A stretch of 64,000 nucleotides of DNA from Nitrososphaerota archaeon (GTDB lineage: Archaea > Thermoproteota > Nitrososphaeria > Conexivisphaerales > Conexivisphaeraceae), in NCBI GenBank assembly GCA_015522695.1, contig WALT01000010.1:78961-142960 (forward strand), in the 5' to 3' direction. This document shows, piece after piece, positions 26,362 through 35,613 of the stretch; within the stretch, counting starts at the first letter, position 1, and every line of letters starts with the position of its first letter. The notes under the pieces were generated by a model. It saw nothing but the letters and a program-made list of their open reading frames with translations, was not told the origin of the DNA and did not search any database. Position numbers and translations under genes: made by a program.

Positions 26362-28389
26362 CTAGATATCGTCCTCCCCGGTCGACCGTCCAGCCAGAAG
26401 CTGTGCTACGTCCACCACCTTGAGCCCCATAGCCTCGGCTTCGGATCTCAACATGGCATTGCAAAACGGACAGGCTACAACTATGGTCTTAGCGCCGGTC
26501 TCTGCAGCTTGCTGCGCCCGAAGCTTGCTGATCCTCTCGCCTATCTTGATGTCGAAGAAGAAGTGTCCCCCACCGCCTCCACAACAAAACGTCCTCTTCC
26601 CGTTATTCTTCATCTCGATGAGTTCAGCCCCTGTACTTTTGATGAGGCTGCGGGGCTCATCGAGCACGTCGTTCCACCTGGCGAGGTAACATGGGTCATG
26701 GTACGTCACGATGAGGTCCTTTGCCTCCCGCGGTTTCACCTTACCCTCTAAGAGCAGCTGATGTAGAAGTTGTGTATGATGTACGACATCGATTTTCACT
26801 CCATAAAGTGGATATTCATGTTTAAAGTTGTTATAACCATGTGGACAGTTCACAAGAAGGGATTTGAACTTGTAGTGCGATAGGATATCGCCCACAGTTT
26901 TAACTGTCTCCTCGAACAGGAACTCGTCCCCTATCCTGCGGGCTGGTTCGCCGCAACACGTCTCCTCCGCTAATAATGCCACTTTAATACCAGCCCTCTT
27001 AAGGAGGGTTAGCAATGCTTCCGCCACAGGCCTTATGTTCGGATCGAACCCGGTGTTGCATCCTATCCAATAGAGATAGTCGTATTCCTCGCCCGGTTGT
27101 GCAAAGGGAACACCCGTCCTCTTCGATAGCTCTTGCATCCATGATGCCTTATCGTCAGGGTTAAAGCCGAACGGATTGCCCAGCCTCATTATATTATACG
27201 ATGCTTGCATCAAGCCCTCCGGAACATAGCCCTCGGCGGACACGAGCCCTCGGCGGACGTCCAATATCGTCTCCACGTGATGTATCATCGCTGGGCATTC
27301 GTACACACATGCACCACACGTCACACAGCTCCAATAGATATTGGGGTCGACAGTATCCTCGGAGGCCAGCGGAGCATCTCCGCCCCGCTCATACATGAGC
27401 TTCTTGAGCGATTGTATCAAGAGCATTGGACTGAGGGGCTTGCCGGAAGCCACAGCTGGACACACGTTCTGACAGCGGGCACATTCAGTGCAGGCATCGA
27501 AGTCCATCCTCTGCTTCCAGCTCAGATCGGACATCTTCACGGCTCCGAGGACTTCGCCCTTCTCGACCTTCTCATCTATCTTCGATATCGGTTTAAACGC
27601 CGAGGGATGCTCGAGTCTGGAGTAAAAGATATTGAAGAAACCAGCGGCAACTATGTGAAAGAATTTCGTAAATGGCAGGAACCCTATGCTGAATACCGCC
27701 AGTAACATGTGGAATATCCAGACGGCCCTATAGACCGTGATCAAGGAAGTATAGGTGAGGCCTTGGCTCTCATAGAGTAGAGCCAGACTCCAGCCAATGG
27801 GGTCGAAAAATCCTATCCATCCCATCCTATATGCCAATGTATTGACGGAGTCGAGGAAGAATCCCGTCAGGGCTATCAGGAGAAGGGAGATGAGCATATA
27901 ATGATCCCTCGGACCGAACGGTAAATTGGGGGTTAATCCCCTGATCCTCCTATAATAAGCTAGAATGAGGCCCAATATCAACACAATTCCACCTATATTC
28001 AATGCCAGCTTGTAGCCCAAGTAGACACCACCGACCAGGAACCTCGAGCTTATCGTCTTGAGTGTGATGTCGGACTCTACAGCCCTGAGCACGGTCCCGA
28101 TCAACAATATCGTGGTTCCCCAGAATATCAGGGTGTGGATTAAGCCCGGGAGTGGATGTGCCCTGACTTTAACCTGCCAGATGCTATATTTGAACAGATA
28201 GTAAATCCTTCTGCCTAGATCATCGAACCATGGGATGGGCTGACCCATCTTCCATATTTTTATTGCCCTATAGAGGCCGTAACATAATATGATTGCAGCG
28301 ATTATCGTCGATATATATACCAGGGGTTCTAAGTCCTTGACGAAGATGAAGTGCGATATGGCGGCTGTTACGCCGTTGACCGAACTCAT
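26362..28389 (-). CDS. etfD: ETF:quinone oxidoreductase, HdrD-like membrane Fe-S protein (EtfD type)
   Basis: This 675-residue protein has about six hydrophobic segments (~25-45, 85-103, 118-146, 165-185, 195-220, 222-250) of NarI-like cytochrome b type. Two [4Fe-4S] motifs follow (C300-x2-C-x2-C-x3-C310 and C355-x2-C-x2-C-x3-C365), then CCG domains (TCCGEPA ~478; DPCYLAR ~566; FCCGGGGG ~601). Together these make the heterodisulfide-reductase-like protein that passes ETF electrons to menaquinone, as in mycobacterial EtfD. It lies 4 bp after etfA, which itself follows etfB, so the operon directly supports this role. It acts in the cytoplasmic membrane. Confidence 0.88.
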   Translation of the reverse strand: MSSVNGVTAAISHFIFVKDLEPLVYISTIIAAIILCYGLYRAIKIWKMGQPIPWFDDLGRRIYYLFKYSIWQVKVRAHPLPGLIHTLIFWGTTILLIGTVLRAVESDITLKTISSRFLVGGVYLGYKLALNIGGIVLILGLILAYYRRIRGLTPNLPFGPRDHYMLISLLLIALTGFFLDSVNTLAYRMGWIGFFDPIGWSLALLYESQGLTYTSLITVYRAVWIFHMLLAVFSIGFLPFTKFFHIVAAGFFNIFYSRLEHPSAFKPISKIDEKVEKGEVLGAVKMSDLSWKQRMDFDACTECARCQNVCPAVASGKPLSPMLLIQSLKKLMYERGGDAPLASEDTVDPNIYWSCVTCGACVYECPAMIHHVETILDVRRGLVSAEGYVPEGLMQASYNIMRLGNPFGFNPDDKASWMQELSKRTGVPFAQPGEEYDYLYWIGCNTGFDPNIRPVAEALLTLLKRAGIKVALLAEETCCGEPARRIGDEFLFEETVKTVGDILSHYKFKSLLVNCPHGYNNFKHEYPLYGVKIDVVHHTQLLHQLLLEGKVKPREAKDLIVTYHDPCYLARWNDVLDEPRSLIKSTGAELIEMKNNGKRTFCCGGGGGHFFFDIKIGERISKLRAQQAAETGAKTIVVACPFCNAMLRSEAEAMGLKVVDVAQLLAGRSTGEDDI

Positions 28390-28393
28390 ACCA

Positions 28394-29323
28394 TCATTGC
28401 TTCTCCTCCAATTTCTTCAGCAAAGCTGGAAGGAACTGGTATAGATCACCTACTATCCCGTAATCCGCATATTGAAATATCGGCGCATTCTTGTCCTTAT
28501 TGACCGCGGCTATTATCTTCGAATCCAGTACTCCCGACATATGTTGAGGAGCACCTGATATCCCTATCGCGAAATATAGCTTCGGCCTGATCTTCTTGGA
28601 GGAGATCCCTATCCATCTATCCTCGGGTAACCATCCGTAGTCTGCAGCTATCGGTCTACTGCAGCCGACCTCGCCCCCCAACAGTTCAGCCAGCTGAAAC
28701 GCCGTCTTCAGATCCTCCTCCTTCTTGAAGCCCCGACCGACTCCGATAACTATCTCGGCGCCCTCTATATCGACCTCTCCCTTTACCTTCTTCTCCACCC
28801 CGATGAGCTTTGGCGCCTCGGCGCTTACCTCCAGATCCTCGACCTCGAGCGCCCCTGAGGCTTCTGGAGGCTCGAACTTCTTCATGGGGACTGTGGCCGT
28901 GAAGGGAGGTTTAACGTGGTACTCCCCGATGGCCCTCCCGGCCATAACGCCCCTTTTGAGCAGAAGTTCGTCGTCCATGACATGGGCCTCTATAACTTCC
29001 GTCAACATCGGTATACGGGCCTTCGCGGAGAACCTGGCGAGGGCATCCGTCAAGTTCTTCAATGCAGGTGCAACGACGGCATAAATCCCATCCTTGGAGA
29101 GGATGTCCAAAGCTGCAGCTAAGCTCTCTGGTGGATGACCTGCTCCATTCAGGTTATAGGCCTCTGATGCTATACCACCTGCAGCGCTGGCGATCTCGTC
29201 GCTAGTTCCTGAGAACACCAGGAACGAGATGGTACTCCCAGATACGTCGCTCAGGATCTTGGCGAATCCCAGAGCCTCCCTGGCCTGTTGCGAATTCTCG
29301 CCTGCCACCACTATCCTGCTCAT
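28394..29323 (-). CDS. etfA: Electron transfer flavoprotein alpha subunit
   Basis: EtfA binds FAD and shuttles electrons from acyl-CoA dehydrogenases to the membrane. The 309-residue protein ends with the FAD-binding signature: SRPIAADYGW, IGISGAPQHMSGV, and then the KIIAAVNKDKNAPIFQYADYGIVGD region in the usual order. Length is typical. It lies between etfB (6 bp upstream) and etfD (4 bp downstream). Likely electron donors are the three acyl-CoA dehydrogenases encoded at 40.9, 54.6 and 56.1 kb. Confidence 0.96.
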   Translation of the reverse strand: MSRIVVAGENSQQAREALGFAKILSDVSGSTISFLVFSGTSDEIASAAGGIASEAYNLNGAGHPPESLAAALDILSKDGIYAVVAPALKNLTDALARFSAKARIPMLTEVIEAHVMDDELLLKRGVMAGRAIGEYHVKPPFTATVPMKKFEPPEASGALEVEDLEVSAEAPKLIGVEKKVKGEVDIEGAEIVIGVGRGFKKEEDLKTAFQLAELLGGEVGCSRPIAADYGWLPEDRWIGISSKKIRPKLYFAIGISGAPQHMSGVLDSKIIAAVNKDKNAPIFQYADYGIVGDLYQFLPALLKKLEEKQ

Positions 29324-29329
29324 GACCCT

Positions 29330-30133
29330 TCACCTTCCAGGGATGATCACCCCTTCCTCGGTCAGCCTTTGTATGAGGACCTCAGCGGCCTCTTCCGGTT
29401 TCGATCCATCGATGATCACGTTCTTCCTCTTCTGGGCTAGCACCTTTATCGCCAGCTGTTCTATCTTCGCCTCACGTTTAACGCCGATGTCCTGAGCTGT
29501 ATAGAACTTTATCGGCTTTACGAAGGCCCTCCTTATCTGCAGGAGCGTTGGAAGCCTCGGCTGATTGGCCTCGCCGGTCACGCTCATCACCAATGGAGGA
29601 TCCACGTGTACGACCTCGAGCTTATCCTCGAGATCCCTGGTGATCTTGAAACCACCATCTTCTATATCTATCCTCTTCGTGAAGGTGACGACGGGCAGAC
29701 CTAGGAGAGCTCCAAGCCTCGGCGCGAGCTGGCTCGATACCATATCCGACGAGCCCTCCCCCGTCACGTAAATGTCGAAACCGCCGAGCTTCCCAGCTAG
29801 CGCGGCCATGACCTCGGCCGTGACCAGAGGTGTACCATCGACGTATCCATCGTCCAACACCACATGTGCCTCATCCACGCCCATAGCCAGGACCTCCCTC
29901 ATCACGTTCTCGTATTCTTTCTTCTTCGCGCTGACTGGACCCCAGCTGGCCAGGGAAAATGCAGCCACACTGCCTCCAAGTTTACCCTTGATCTCGACGG
30001 CCGCTTGAACGGCGTTCCTGTCGTACTCCGCAATGACGAGGGGTGTCTGTTGAGCGAGGACATTGCCCTGGGGATCGGCCTTCATCAGGTTGACGTCTAT
30101 AGCCGCCTTGACGAGCACAGCCACCCTTGCCAT
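29330..30133 (-). CDS. etfB: Electron transfer flavoprotein beta subunit
   Basis: This is the partner of EtfA: the beta subunit forms the domain that contacts acyl-CoA dehydrogenases. The 267-residue protein starts MARVAVLVKAAID and has DRNAVQAAVEIK, GVDEAHVVLDD and LPVVTFTKRIDIE. Its signature area near residue 180 (VMSVTGEANQPRLPTL) matches the conserved N-P-R-x-P-(S/T)-(L/I) loop. It is first in etfB-etfA-etfD, with a TATA box 29 nt upstream, so the operon appears independently transcribed. Confidence 0.96.
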   Translation of the reverse strand: MARVAVLVKAAIDVNLMKADPQGNVLAQQTPLVIAEYDRNAVQAAVEIKGKLGGSVAAFSLASWGPVSAKKKEYENVMREVLAMGVDEAHVVLDDGYVDGTPLVTAEVMAALAGKLGGFDIYVTGEGSSDMVSSQLAPRLGALLGLPVVTFTKRIDIEDGGFKITRDLEDKLEVVHVDPPLVMSVTGEANQPRLPTLLQIRRAFVKPIKFYTAQDIGVKREAKIEQLAIKVLAQKRKNVIIDGSKPEEAAEVLIQRLTEEGVIIPGR

Positions 30134-30158
30134 CCCGCTGGTACTTCGCTGAAGCTCA

Positions 30159-30166
30159 CTATATAT
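30159..30166 (-). promoter_or_regulatory. Probable TATA box for etfBAD
   Basis: The string CTATATAT (plus-strand reading) is centred about 29 nt upstream of the etfB ATG at 30133, leaving a leader of only a few nucleotides. It lies in the 79-bp gap after the molybdenum hydroxylase operon. Confidence 0.5.
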
Positions 30167-30212
30167 GTGTCCTTAGTATTAAAAGAAAGTAAAATGGATA
30201 TGGATCGGATTA

Positions 30213-32525
30213 TTATCTGGTGCTGGAGATCGCCCTAAGCGCTCTCCAGACCCTTTCAGGGCTCATGGGGAGCTCCCTGAGCCTTACTCCAACCGCATCA
30301 GCTATGGCGTTAGCTATCGCCGGTGCCATCGGAATTATCGGGCTCTCAGCCATCCCCTTCGCACCGAAGGGTCCAGCTGGGTCTGGCTCGCCGACCGATA
30401 CGGGTATTATCTCCGGGACATCGACCACCCTTGGCATCTTGTATTCCTCGAACACCCCGTTAAGTACACGACCCCCTGACACCTTGAGCTCCTCTATCAG
30501 CGCCAGACCTATCCCCATCATCACACCGCCATGAACCTGACCCTTGAACCCATTGGGGTTTATCACCCTGCCAGCGTCATGTGCGCTCACCACCTTGAGC
30601 ACTTTAACCTTCCCGGTTTCCCTGTCGACCTCGACCAACGCCGATTGACAGCCGAAACCATATGCTGCAGATATGTTACCGTATCCATGTTTATCCTGTT
30701 CCTCTGAGGGTGGCTCGTAGAAGTAGGATGTGGATACGACTGTTCCCTTCGCCCCCTTGAAGAAGTGCATCCTCCTGATCATCTTATCATATGCCATCCT
30801 CTTCTCGTAATTCTTCTTAGAATAGATCATGCCATCCTTTAAATCCAGGTCGTCCGAGCTCTCATCTAGGAACTCGGCAGCGCCCTGGAGCAACTGCCTC
30901 CTGGCCTCCCTCGCGGCGTGAAGGGCTGCATTGCCGCAAACGAAGGTCCCCCTACTGGCATGTGTACCGACATCCCAGAGCCTTATGTTGGTATCACCGT
31001 TGATGTACACCTTCACCCGGTCGAGTGGTATGCCCAACTCTTCGGCGACTATCAGCTGTACACTGGTATCTAGGCCATTCCCATATTCGGTGCCACCTAC
31101 AATGACGGTCACGCCTCCGAAGTCATCGATCTTTACAGCGGCCCCACAACCGTCGGACCTGTATATCCTGGCACCTCCTCCCACATGGAAATAACAGGCG
31201 AAGCCTATGCCCCTATCTGGACCAGCTGAGCGCCTTCCCCTCCATCCTATCCTTTCAGCAGCCTCCCTGAGGGCCTCCTCCATGGCGCATGTGGTTATCT
31301 TGGCTCCTTGACTTGTCACCGTTCCCGGCTTGTTGGCGTTTTTCAGCCTGAATTCCACCGGATCCATGCCGAGCTCCTCGGCCAGCTCCTCAAGGTTGCT
31401 CTCCAGGGCGAATGTTATCTGTGAATTGCCAGCACTCCTTTGTGCACCACAATAGGGGTTGTTGGTGTACACGACCTTCGTCTTGAAGTTCACGAATGGA
31501 ACTTGATACAGGCCTGTTGCAGTATATTGCATCACCCTGGCGTCGAACACGCCCCACGAGACGTAGGGACCACTATCGATGACCAAATCGACCGACCTCG
31601 CCACGAGTTTCCCATCCTTCGTGGCGCCGTGCTTCACCATGGCTATTATGGGCTGCTTAGGTGGAGCGTTCTGGAGCTCCTCTGCTCTCGTGAATTGAAG
31701 TTTTACCGGCCTCCTGGTTTTCATGGCCAAAGCAGCGACTATCACATCGAATGGTAGAACATCCAGGCTCCTACCGAATGCCCCGCCGATATATGGCTGT
31801 ACTACCCTGACCCTGTAACCGGGTAGCCCTAGAGCTTCTGCGAGCCAACGCTGATAGAGGAATGGGGCTTGTGTGTTCGTCATCACGTTCATCACGCCGT
31901 GTGCATCCATCCAAGCCAGGGCGCCCATAGTATCCCCTGGATTTGCGGCGACATATTGTGTCCTATATGTCCCTTCGACGACGACATCGGCTGCCTTCAG
32001 CGCAGCTTCAACGTCACCCGCCTCAAATCCGAAGTCGAGGTTTACGGAATTCGTGCCGAACTCGTCGTGTATCAGGGGGGCGCCCGGCTTGAGCGCCTTC
32101 AGAGGATCGAAGACCGCAGGTAGGGGATCGTATTCGACCTCTATATCATCTAAAGCCTCCATCGCTATTTCAGGATCCACGGCCGCTACAGCAGCCACCT
32201 CATCCCTGACACTCCTCACCTTGTTCGATTTCAATGGAGGATTGTCCTTCATGAACCCTATGGGATTCAGCTTCACATCCCTAGCCGTTATCACGGCAAC
32301 TACCCCGGGAATCCTCTCGGCCTTCGATGTATCTATCGACAATATCCTGGCATGGGGATATGGACTGCGCAGTATCTTAGCATGAAGCATGCCAGGCATA
32401 TCGACGTCGGCGAGATATCTCGCCTCGCCGACTACCTTCTCAGGGGAATCATACTTCGGCACTTCCTTGGATATGTGTTTAAGTTCTTCCTTCACCTCGA
32501 CCACGCCTGTAACCTGACCGCTCAT
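30213..32525 (-). CDS. Molybdenum hydroxylase large subunit 1 (xanthine dehydrogenase/CO dehydrogenase-like family)
   Basis: This 770-residue catalytic subunit binds the molybdopterin-cytosine-dinucleotide cofactor. Visible: VVGEARYLADVDMPGMLHAK near the N-terminus, the GGAFGR cofactor loop (the family's GGGFG-type motif), PYCGAQRSAG at the active-site loop, and GAKGMAES near the C-terminus containing the catalytic Glu. It lacks the AYXCSFR loop of genuine CO dehydrogenase (form I CoxL), so CO is not its substrate; candidates are aldehydes, purines, aromatic heterocycles or benzoyl-CoA-type compounds. It is third in medium-small-large order, 52 bp after the small subunit. Family certain, substrate unknown. 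Confidence 0.9.
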   Translation of the reverse strand: MSGQVTGVVEVKEELKHISKEVPKYDSPEKVVGEARYLADVDMPGMLHAKILRSPYPHARILSIDTSKAERIPGVVAVITARDVKLNPIGFMKDNPPLKSNKVRSVRDEVAAVAAVDPEIAMEALDDIEVEYDPLPAVFDPLKALKPGAPLIHDEFGTNSVNLDFGFEAGDVEAALKAADVVVEGTYRTQYVAANPGDTMGALAWMDAHGVMNVMTNTQAPFLYQRWLAEALGLPGYRVRVVQPYIGGAFGRSLDVLPFDVIVAALAMKTRRPVKLQFTRAEELQNAPPKQPIIAMVKHGATKDGKLVARSVDLVIDSGPYVSWGVFDARVMQYTATGLYQVPFVNFKTKVVYTNNPYCGAQRSAGNSQITFALESNLEELAEELGMDPVEFRLKNANKPGTVTSQGAKITTCAMEEALREAAERIGWRGRRSAGPDRGIGFACYFHVGGGARIYRSDGCGAAVKIDDFGGVTVIVGGTEYGNGLDTSVQLIVAEELGIPLDRVKVYINGDTNIRLWDVGTHASRGTFVCGNAALHAAREARRQLLQGAAEFLDESSDDLDLKDGMIYSKKNYEKRMAYDKMIRRMHFFKGAKGTVVSTSYFYEPPSEEQDKHGYGNISAAYGFGCQSALVEVDRETGKVKVLKVVSAHDAGRVINPNGFKGQVHGGVMMGIGLALIEELKVSGGRVLNGVFEEYKMPRVVDVPEIIPVSVGEPDPAGPFGAKGMAESPIIPMAPAIANAIADAVGVRLRELPMSPERVWRALRAISSTR

Positions 32526-32577
32526 TTCTCCAACCTCCTGATGAGATCATCGACGTTAATTCCATTTCTGTGCATGA

Positions 32578-33072
32578 TCAGCCCCCTCCAGCAGGTCTCC
32601 GCATCCTCTTCGATGCCAATTTTATCGCCTCTATTATCTTCACATAACCAGTACATCTACACAGATTCCCCCTGAGCGCGTCCTTGATCTCATCGTCGCT
32701 AGGATCCGGGTTCTCGTCCAAGAGGGCCTTGGCCGACATGAGCATACCACTCGTACAGAACCCACATTGGATCGCACCGGCTTCCACGAACGCCTCCTGT
32801 AGCGGATGTAGACCCTCCGGTGAGGCGAGCCCTTCGATCGTGATCACGTTCCTACCATCCACCTTATAGGCCGGCAAGATGCTGGAATACACGGCCCTGC
32901 CATCTATGATCACCGTACATGCACCACAGCCCCCACAGGCTCCTCTACAGAACGCTAGCTTCGTACCCTTCAGTCCGAGCTTTTTCCTGATGACATCGAG
33001 GAGGCTTTCCCAAGGTTCCACGTCGACCGTGACCCGGCTGCCGTTGAGAATAAAGGATATCCTTGTGCTCAT
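32578..33072 (-). CDS. Molybdenum hydroxylase small [2Fe-2S] subunit 1, atypical first cluster
   Basis: This 164-residue protein has two Fe-S domains. The distal one is normal (QCGFC...NLCRCTGY). The plant-type N-terminal motif is odd: cysteines fall as FCRGACGGCGAC with a spacing that differs from the usual C-x4-C-x2-C, and the fourth ligand, about 12 residues later, is Ser (VYSSIL) where the paralogue at 53 kb has Cys (VKSCMV). I checked this codon in the DNA (AGC). Ser could still ligate iron, or the cluster may be altered. It overlaps the medium subunit by 4 bp. Confidence 0.9.
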   Translation of the reverse strand: MSTRISFILNGSRVTVDVEPWESLLDVIRKKLGLKGTKLAFCRGACGGCGACTVIIDGRAVYSSILPAYKVDGRNVITIEGLASPEGLHPLQEAFVEAGAIQCGFCTSGMLMSAKALLDENPDPSDDEIKDALRGNLCRCTGYVKIIEAIKLASKRMRRPAGGG

Positions 33073-33926
33073 TGCTCCCTATACCTCCATGCTGCCCTCC
33101 TCAACGCCCTAGCGGCCACGACTCCGGCGAGGTATCTCCTGTAATCCGCTGACGCCTTATAGTCCTCTATCGGACTGACCTCCTTGCGAGCCAGTTCCGC
33201 GACCTCATCGATCATCTCCTCCGGTCTTAAGCCCTTCACACAGTCAAGGGTGACGAGATTTGGAATGCCTCCGCCTATCGCTATACTGCCGCCTTCGATC
33301 CTTCCATCCCTGGAGAACGTGAGGAGTGCGGACGCCGTCATGATGCCGTAGTCGAAGTCATTGATCGTGAACTTCTCATGTGCCGAGGAGGATCCCTCAT
33401 GAAATGGGATGTAGATCTCATAGACGAACTCGTGATCCATGAGCTTGGGTTTCAATGGCGCCTCTAGAAATTCAAGTATCGGGACCTCCTTCCTACCAGA
33501 TCGTCCGTAGATGCGTATTCTAGCATCTAGAGCTGTGAGCGCCACCGGGAGATCGTAATAAGGTAGGCTGCTCGCTACGCTGCCCCCGATCGTGGCCATG
33601 TTCCTGAGCTGTCTGCTCGGCACAGCCCTTATGGCATCGACGATCGCCATGAACTCCCTGTGAGATCGGATGAGTGAGGATCTGGCTATGTCGATGAACG
33701 TCGTATATGCCCCTATAGCTATACCATCTTCCTCTTTAAGGTAATCTAAGCCGAGCTTGGACAGGTCGATCACGGTATCGACATGGTCGAGCAATCCACT
33801 GTACTTGATTCCGTAGATAGTCGTGCCCCCGGCGATTATCACGGCATGCCCAGCGTTCTCGGATAATACCTCGGCGGCATCATCCATACTCGTGGGCAAT
33901 AAGAGCTTGCTCGGTTTGAACGGCAT
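33069..33926 (-). CDS. Molybdenum hydroxylase medium FAD subunit 1
   Basis: This 285-residue flavin subunit passes electrons from the Fe-S clusters to the acceptor. The FAD-binding loops are visible: IIAGGTTIYG (usually AGGT/Q..L) near residue 32 and MATIGGSVASSLPYYDLP near 110, which matches T-I-G-G-x4-A-x2-P-x2-D-L. It is first in the medium-small-large operon and overlaps the small subunit start. A TATA box lies 30 nt upstream of its start. Confidence 0.9.
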   Translation of the reverse strand: MPFKPSKLLLPTSMDDAAEVLSENAGHAVIIAGGTTIYGIKYSGLLDHVDTVIDLSKLGLDYLKEEDGIAIGAYTTFIDIARSSLIRSHREFMAIVDAIRAVPSRQLRNMATIGGSVASSLPYYDLPVALTALDARIRIYGRSGRKEVPILEFLEAPLKPKLMDHEFVYEIYIPFHEGSSSAHEKFTINDFDYGIMTASALLTFSRDGRIEGGSIAIGGGIPNLVTLDCVKGLRPEEMIDEVAELARKEVSPIEDYKASADYRRYLAGVVAARALRRAAWRYREQ

Positions 33927-33952
33927 GTCCAGTCTACTTTTGCTCAGTTCTC

Positions 33953-33960
33953 TTATAAAA
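33953..33960 (-). promoter_or_regulatory. Probable TATA box for the first molybdenum hydroxylase operon
   Basis: TTATAAAA (plus-strand reading) is centred about 30 nt upstream of the ATG at 33926 and lies in an A/T-rich gap. Spacing suggests a very short leader. Confidence 0.5.
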
Positions 33961-34018
33961 ATTTTGATAATTTAATATGGAGAATAAATTGTCTTCAAAT
34001 TGGAACGGTAGTAAAATA

Positions 34019-35569
34019 CTACCCGTTCCCGAATCCTCCATATCGCTCCCTCAATACCCTGCGCAGGGTCTTCCACCCTGCCATCTTGGGTATCTCGTCA
34101 AGGATCACGACATGGCGTGGAACCTTATAGCTCGCCATATGTTGCCTCGCCCACTCCACTATCTCTTCCTCGGTCGCTTTCTCGCCTGATTTCAAGACCA
34201 CGGCTGCAGCAGGTACCTCACCTCTTCTCTCATCGTACTTTGCGAATACCGCCACCTCCTTTATCTTCGAGTATTGCAGTAGTATGTTTTCCACCTCAGC
34301 TGGATAGATGTTGAAGCCAGAAGTGATTATCATGTCCTTCTTCCTATCGGTGACGTAGAGTGCACCGTCATCATCTAGATACCCTAGATCCCCTGTCAGG
34401 AACCAGCCGTTCGGCATGAAGGCCTCCTTTGTCGCCTCTTCATTCAGCCAGTAGCCCTTGGCGACCGAGGGACCTCGCAACGCGATTTCGCCTATCTCTC
34501 CAGGTTCGAGCTCCCTTTTTGGATCCTTTGGATCGACTATCTTCACCTCCGTATAACCTATCGGAACCCCGACGGATCTGTAGCCCTTGCTATAATAGTC
34601 CCACCCTGGAACAGTCCCAGGGGCCGAACCTATGACTATGGTCTCAGACAGACCATATGCGTTTAGGACCGGGATGCCGAACCTCTTGACCCATTTCTCC
34701 CATATCACCGGAGGAGTCGGGCCGCCACCTGTTATCGTCGCTCGAACTGTCCTAAGATATTCCTCTATTCCAGGCGGCCCATTGACCAGATCGTTCATGA
34801 CGGGCGGCATTTGACAGAGCAACGTCACTCCATATTCCGCAATATACCTCAGATATTTGTCCATCTTATACCTCTCCATGAACACGACCGTGGCTCCGTA
34901 CTTCAACGCCATTATCCCCCAGCTGGCCCCCACATGGACCAGTGGATAGATGTAGAGCATCACGTCCTTATCTGTCAACTGGAAAGCCCATCTCTCAGCC
35001 TCCACGGCCATCATCCAGTTACCATGCGTCAACATCGCACCTTTAGGTAGCCCGGTCGTGCCAGCCGTATATTGTAACTGGGACAGGCAATCGAACTCAC
35101 AGTTCTCCGCCCTGAGGCTGGGGGAGGCCTTCTCCATGAGTTCCTTCAGGTAGTATGTGCCGTCGACCTTCTTATCGACGACCACCGTTCCTTCGAGTGA
35201 GGGGATCTTATCCCTAATCTTCCTGACGACCTCCAGGCCTGTGGTGTTCGTCACGGCGATCTTCGAATTGGAGTTGTTCAATATGTGTTGGACCTCGAGA
35301 TCCTTGAGGACTATATTTATCGGAACGGCGATCGCACCTATCCTCCATATGGCGAGAAAACCTATCAAGGCCTCCGGCCATGTGGGTAGATAAAGGGCTA
35401 CCCCGTCCCCCCTTTTCACCCCCAATTCCCTGAGGACATTCCCCATCTCATTCACACGCTCGAGCAGATCTGAGAACGTATATTGTTCCCCCTTATCTGG
35501 GAATATCGCCACGGTTTTCCTCGGCCAATACTTTACGTTGACGTCCAGGAACGTGGTGAAATTTGGCAA
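34019..35569 (-). CDS. AMP-forming acyl-CoA ligase 1
   Basis: This 516-residue ANL-superfamily enzyme activates a carboxylate to acyl-AMP and then to acyl-CoA. Motifs: the P-loop YTAGTTGLPKGA (~170), NAYGLSET (~315), GWFLTGDLGYLDDDG (~395) and the C-terminal catalytic Lys region (KMAGWKTLRR, ~500), the equivalent of PK.xxGKxLRR. The start is TTG. It is nearer to long- or medium-chain acyl-CoA synthetases than to acetyl-CoA synthetase. It sits between the molybdenum hydroxylase and livF on the same strand. Substrate not readable. Confidence 0.9.
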   Translation of the reverse strand: MPNFTTFLDVNVKYWPRKTVAIFPDKGEQYTFSDLLERVNEMGNVLRELGVKRGDGVALYLPTWPEALIGFLAIWRIGAIAVPINIVLKDLEVQHILNNSNSKIAVTNTTGLEVVRKIRDKIPSLEGTVVVDKKVDGTYYLKELMEKASPSLRAENCEFDCLSQLQYTAGTTGLPKGAMLTHGNWMMAVEAERWAFQLTDKDVMLYIYPLVHVGASWGIMALKYGATVVFMERYKMDKYLRYIAEYGVTLLCQMPPVMNDLVNGPPGIEEYLRTVRATITGGGPTPPVIWEKWVKRFGIPVLNAYGLSETIVIGSAPGTVPGWDYYSKGYRSVGVPIGYTEVKIVDPKDPKRELEPGEIGEIALRGPSVAKGYWLNEEATKEAFMPNGWFLTGDLGYLDDDGALYVTDRKKDMIITSGFNIYPAEVENILLQYSKIKEVAVFAKYDERRGEVPAAAVVLKSGEKATEEEIVEWARQHMASYKVPRHVVILDEIPKMAGWKTLRRVLRERYGGFGNG

Positions 35570-35613
35570 GTTGATATCAGTCTCCGTCGTTGCGACAAAT
35601 AAGTTTTTATCAT

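Noticed and set aside
30213..32525. Annotation as aerobic CO dehydrogenase
   Set aside because: The AYXCSFR active-site loop is absent in this and the other two large subunits.
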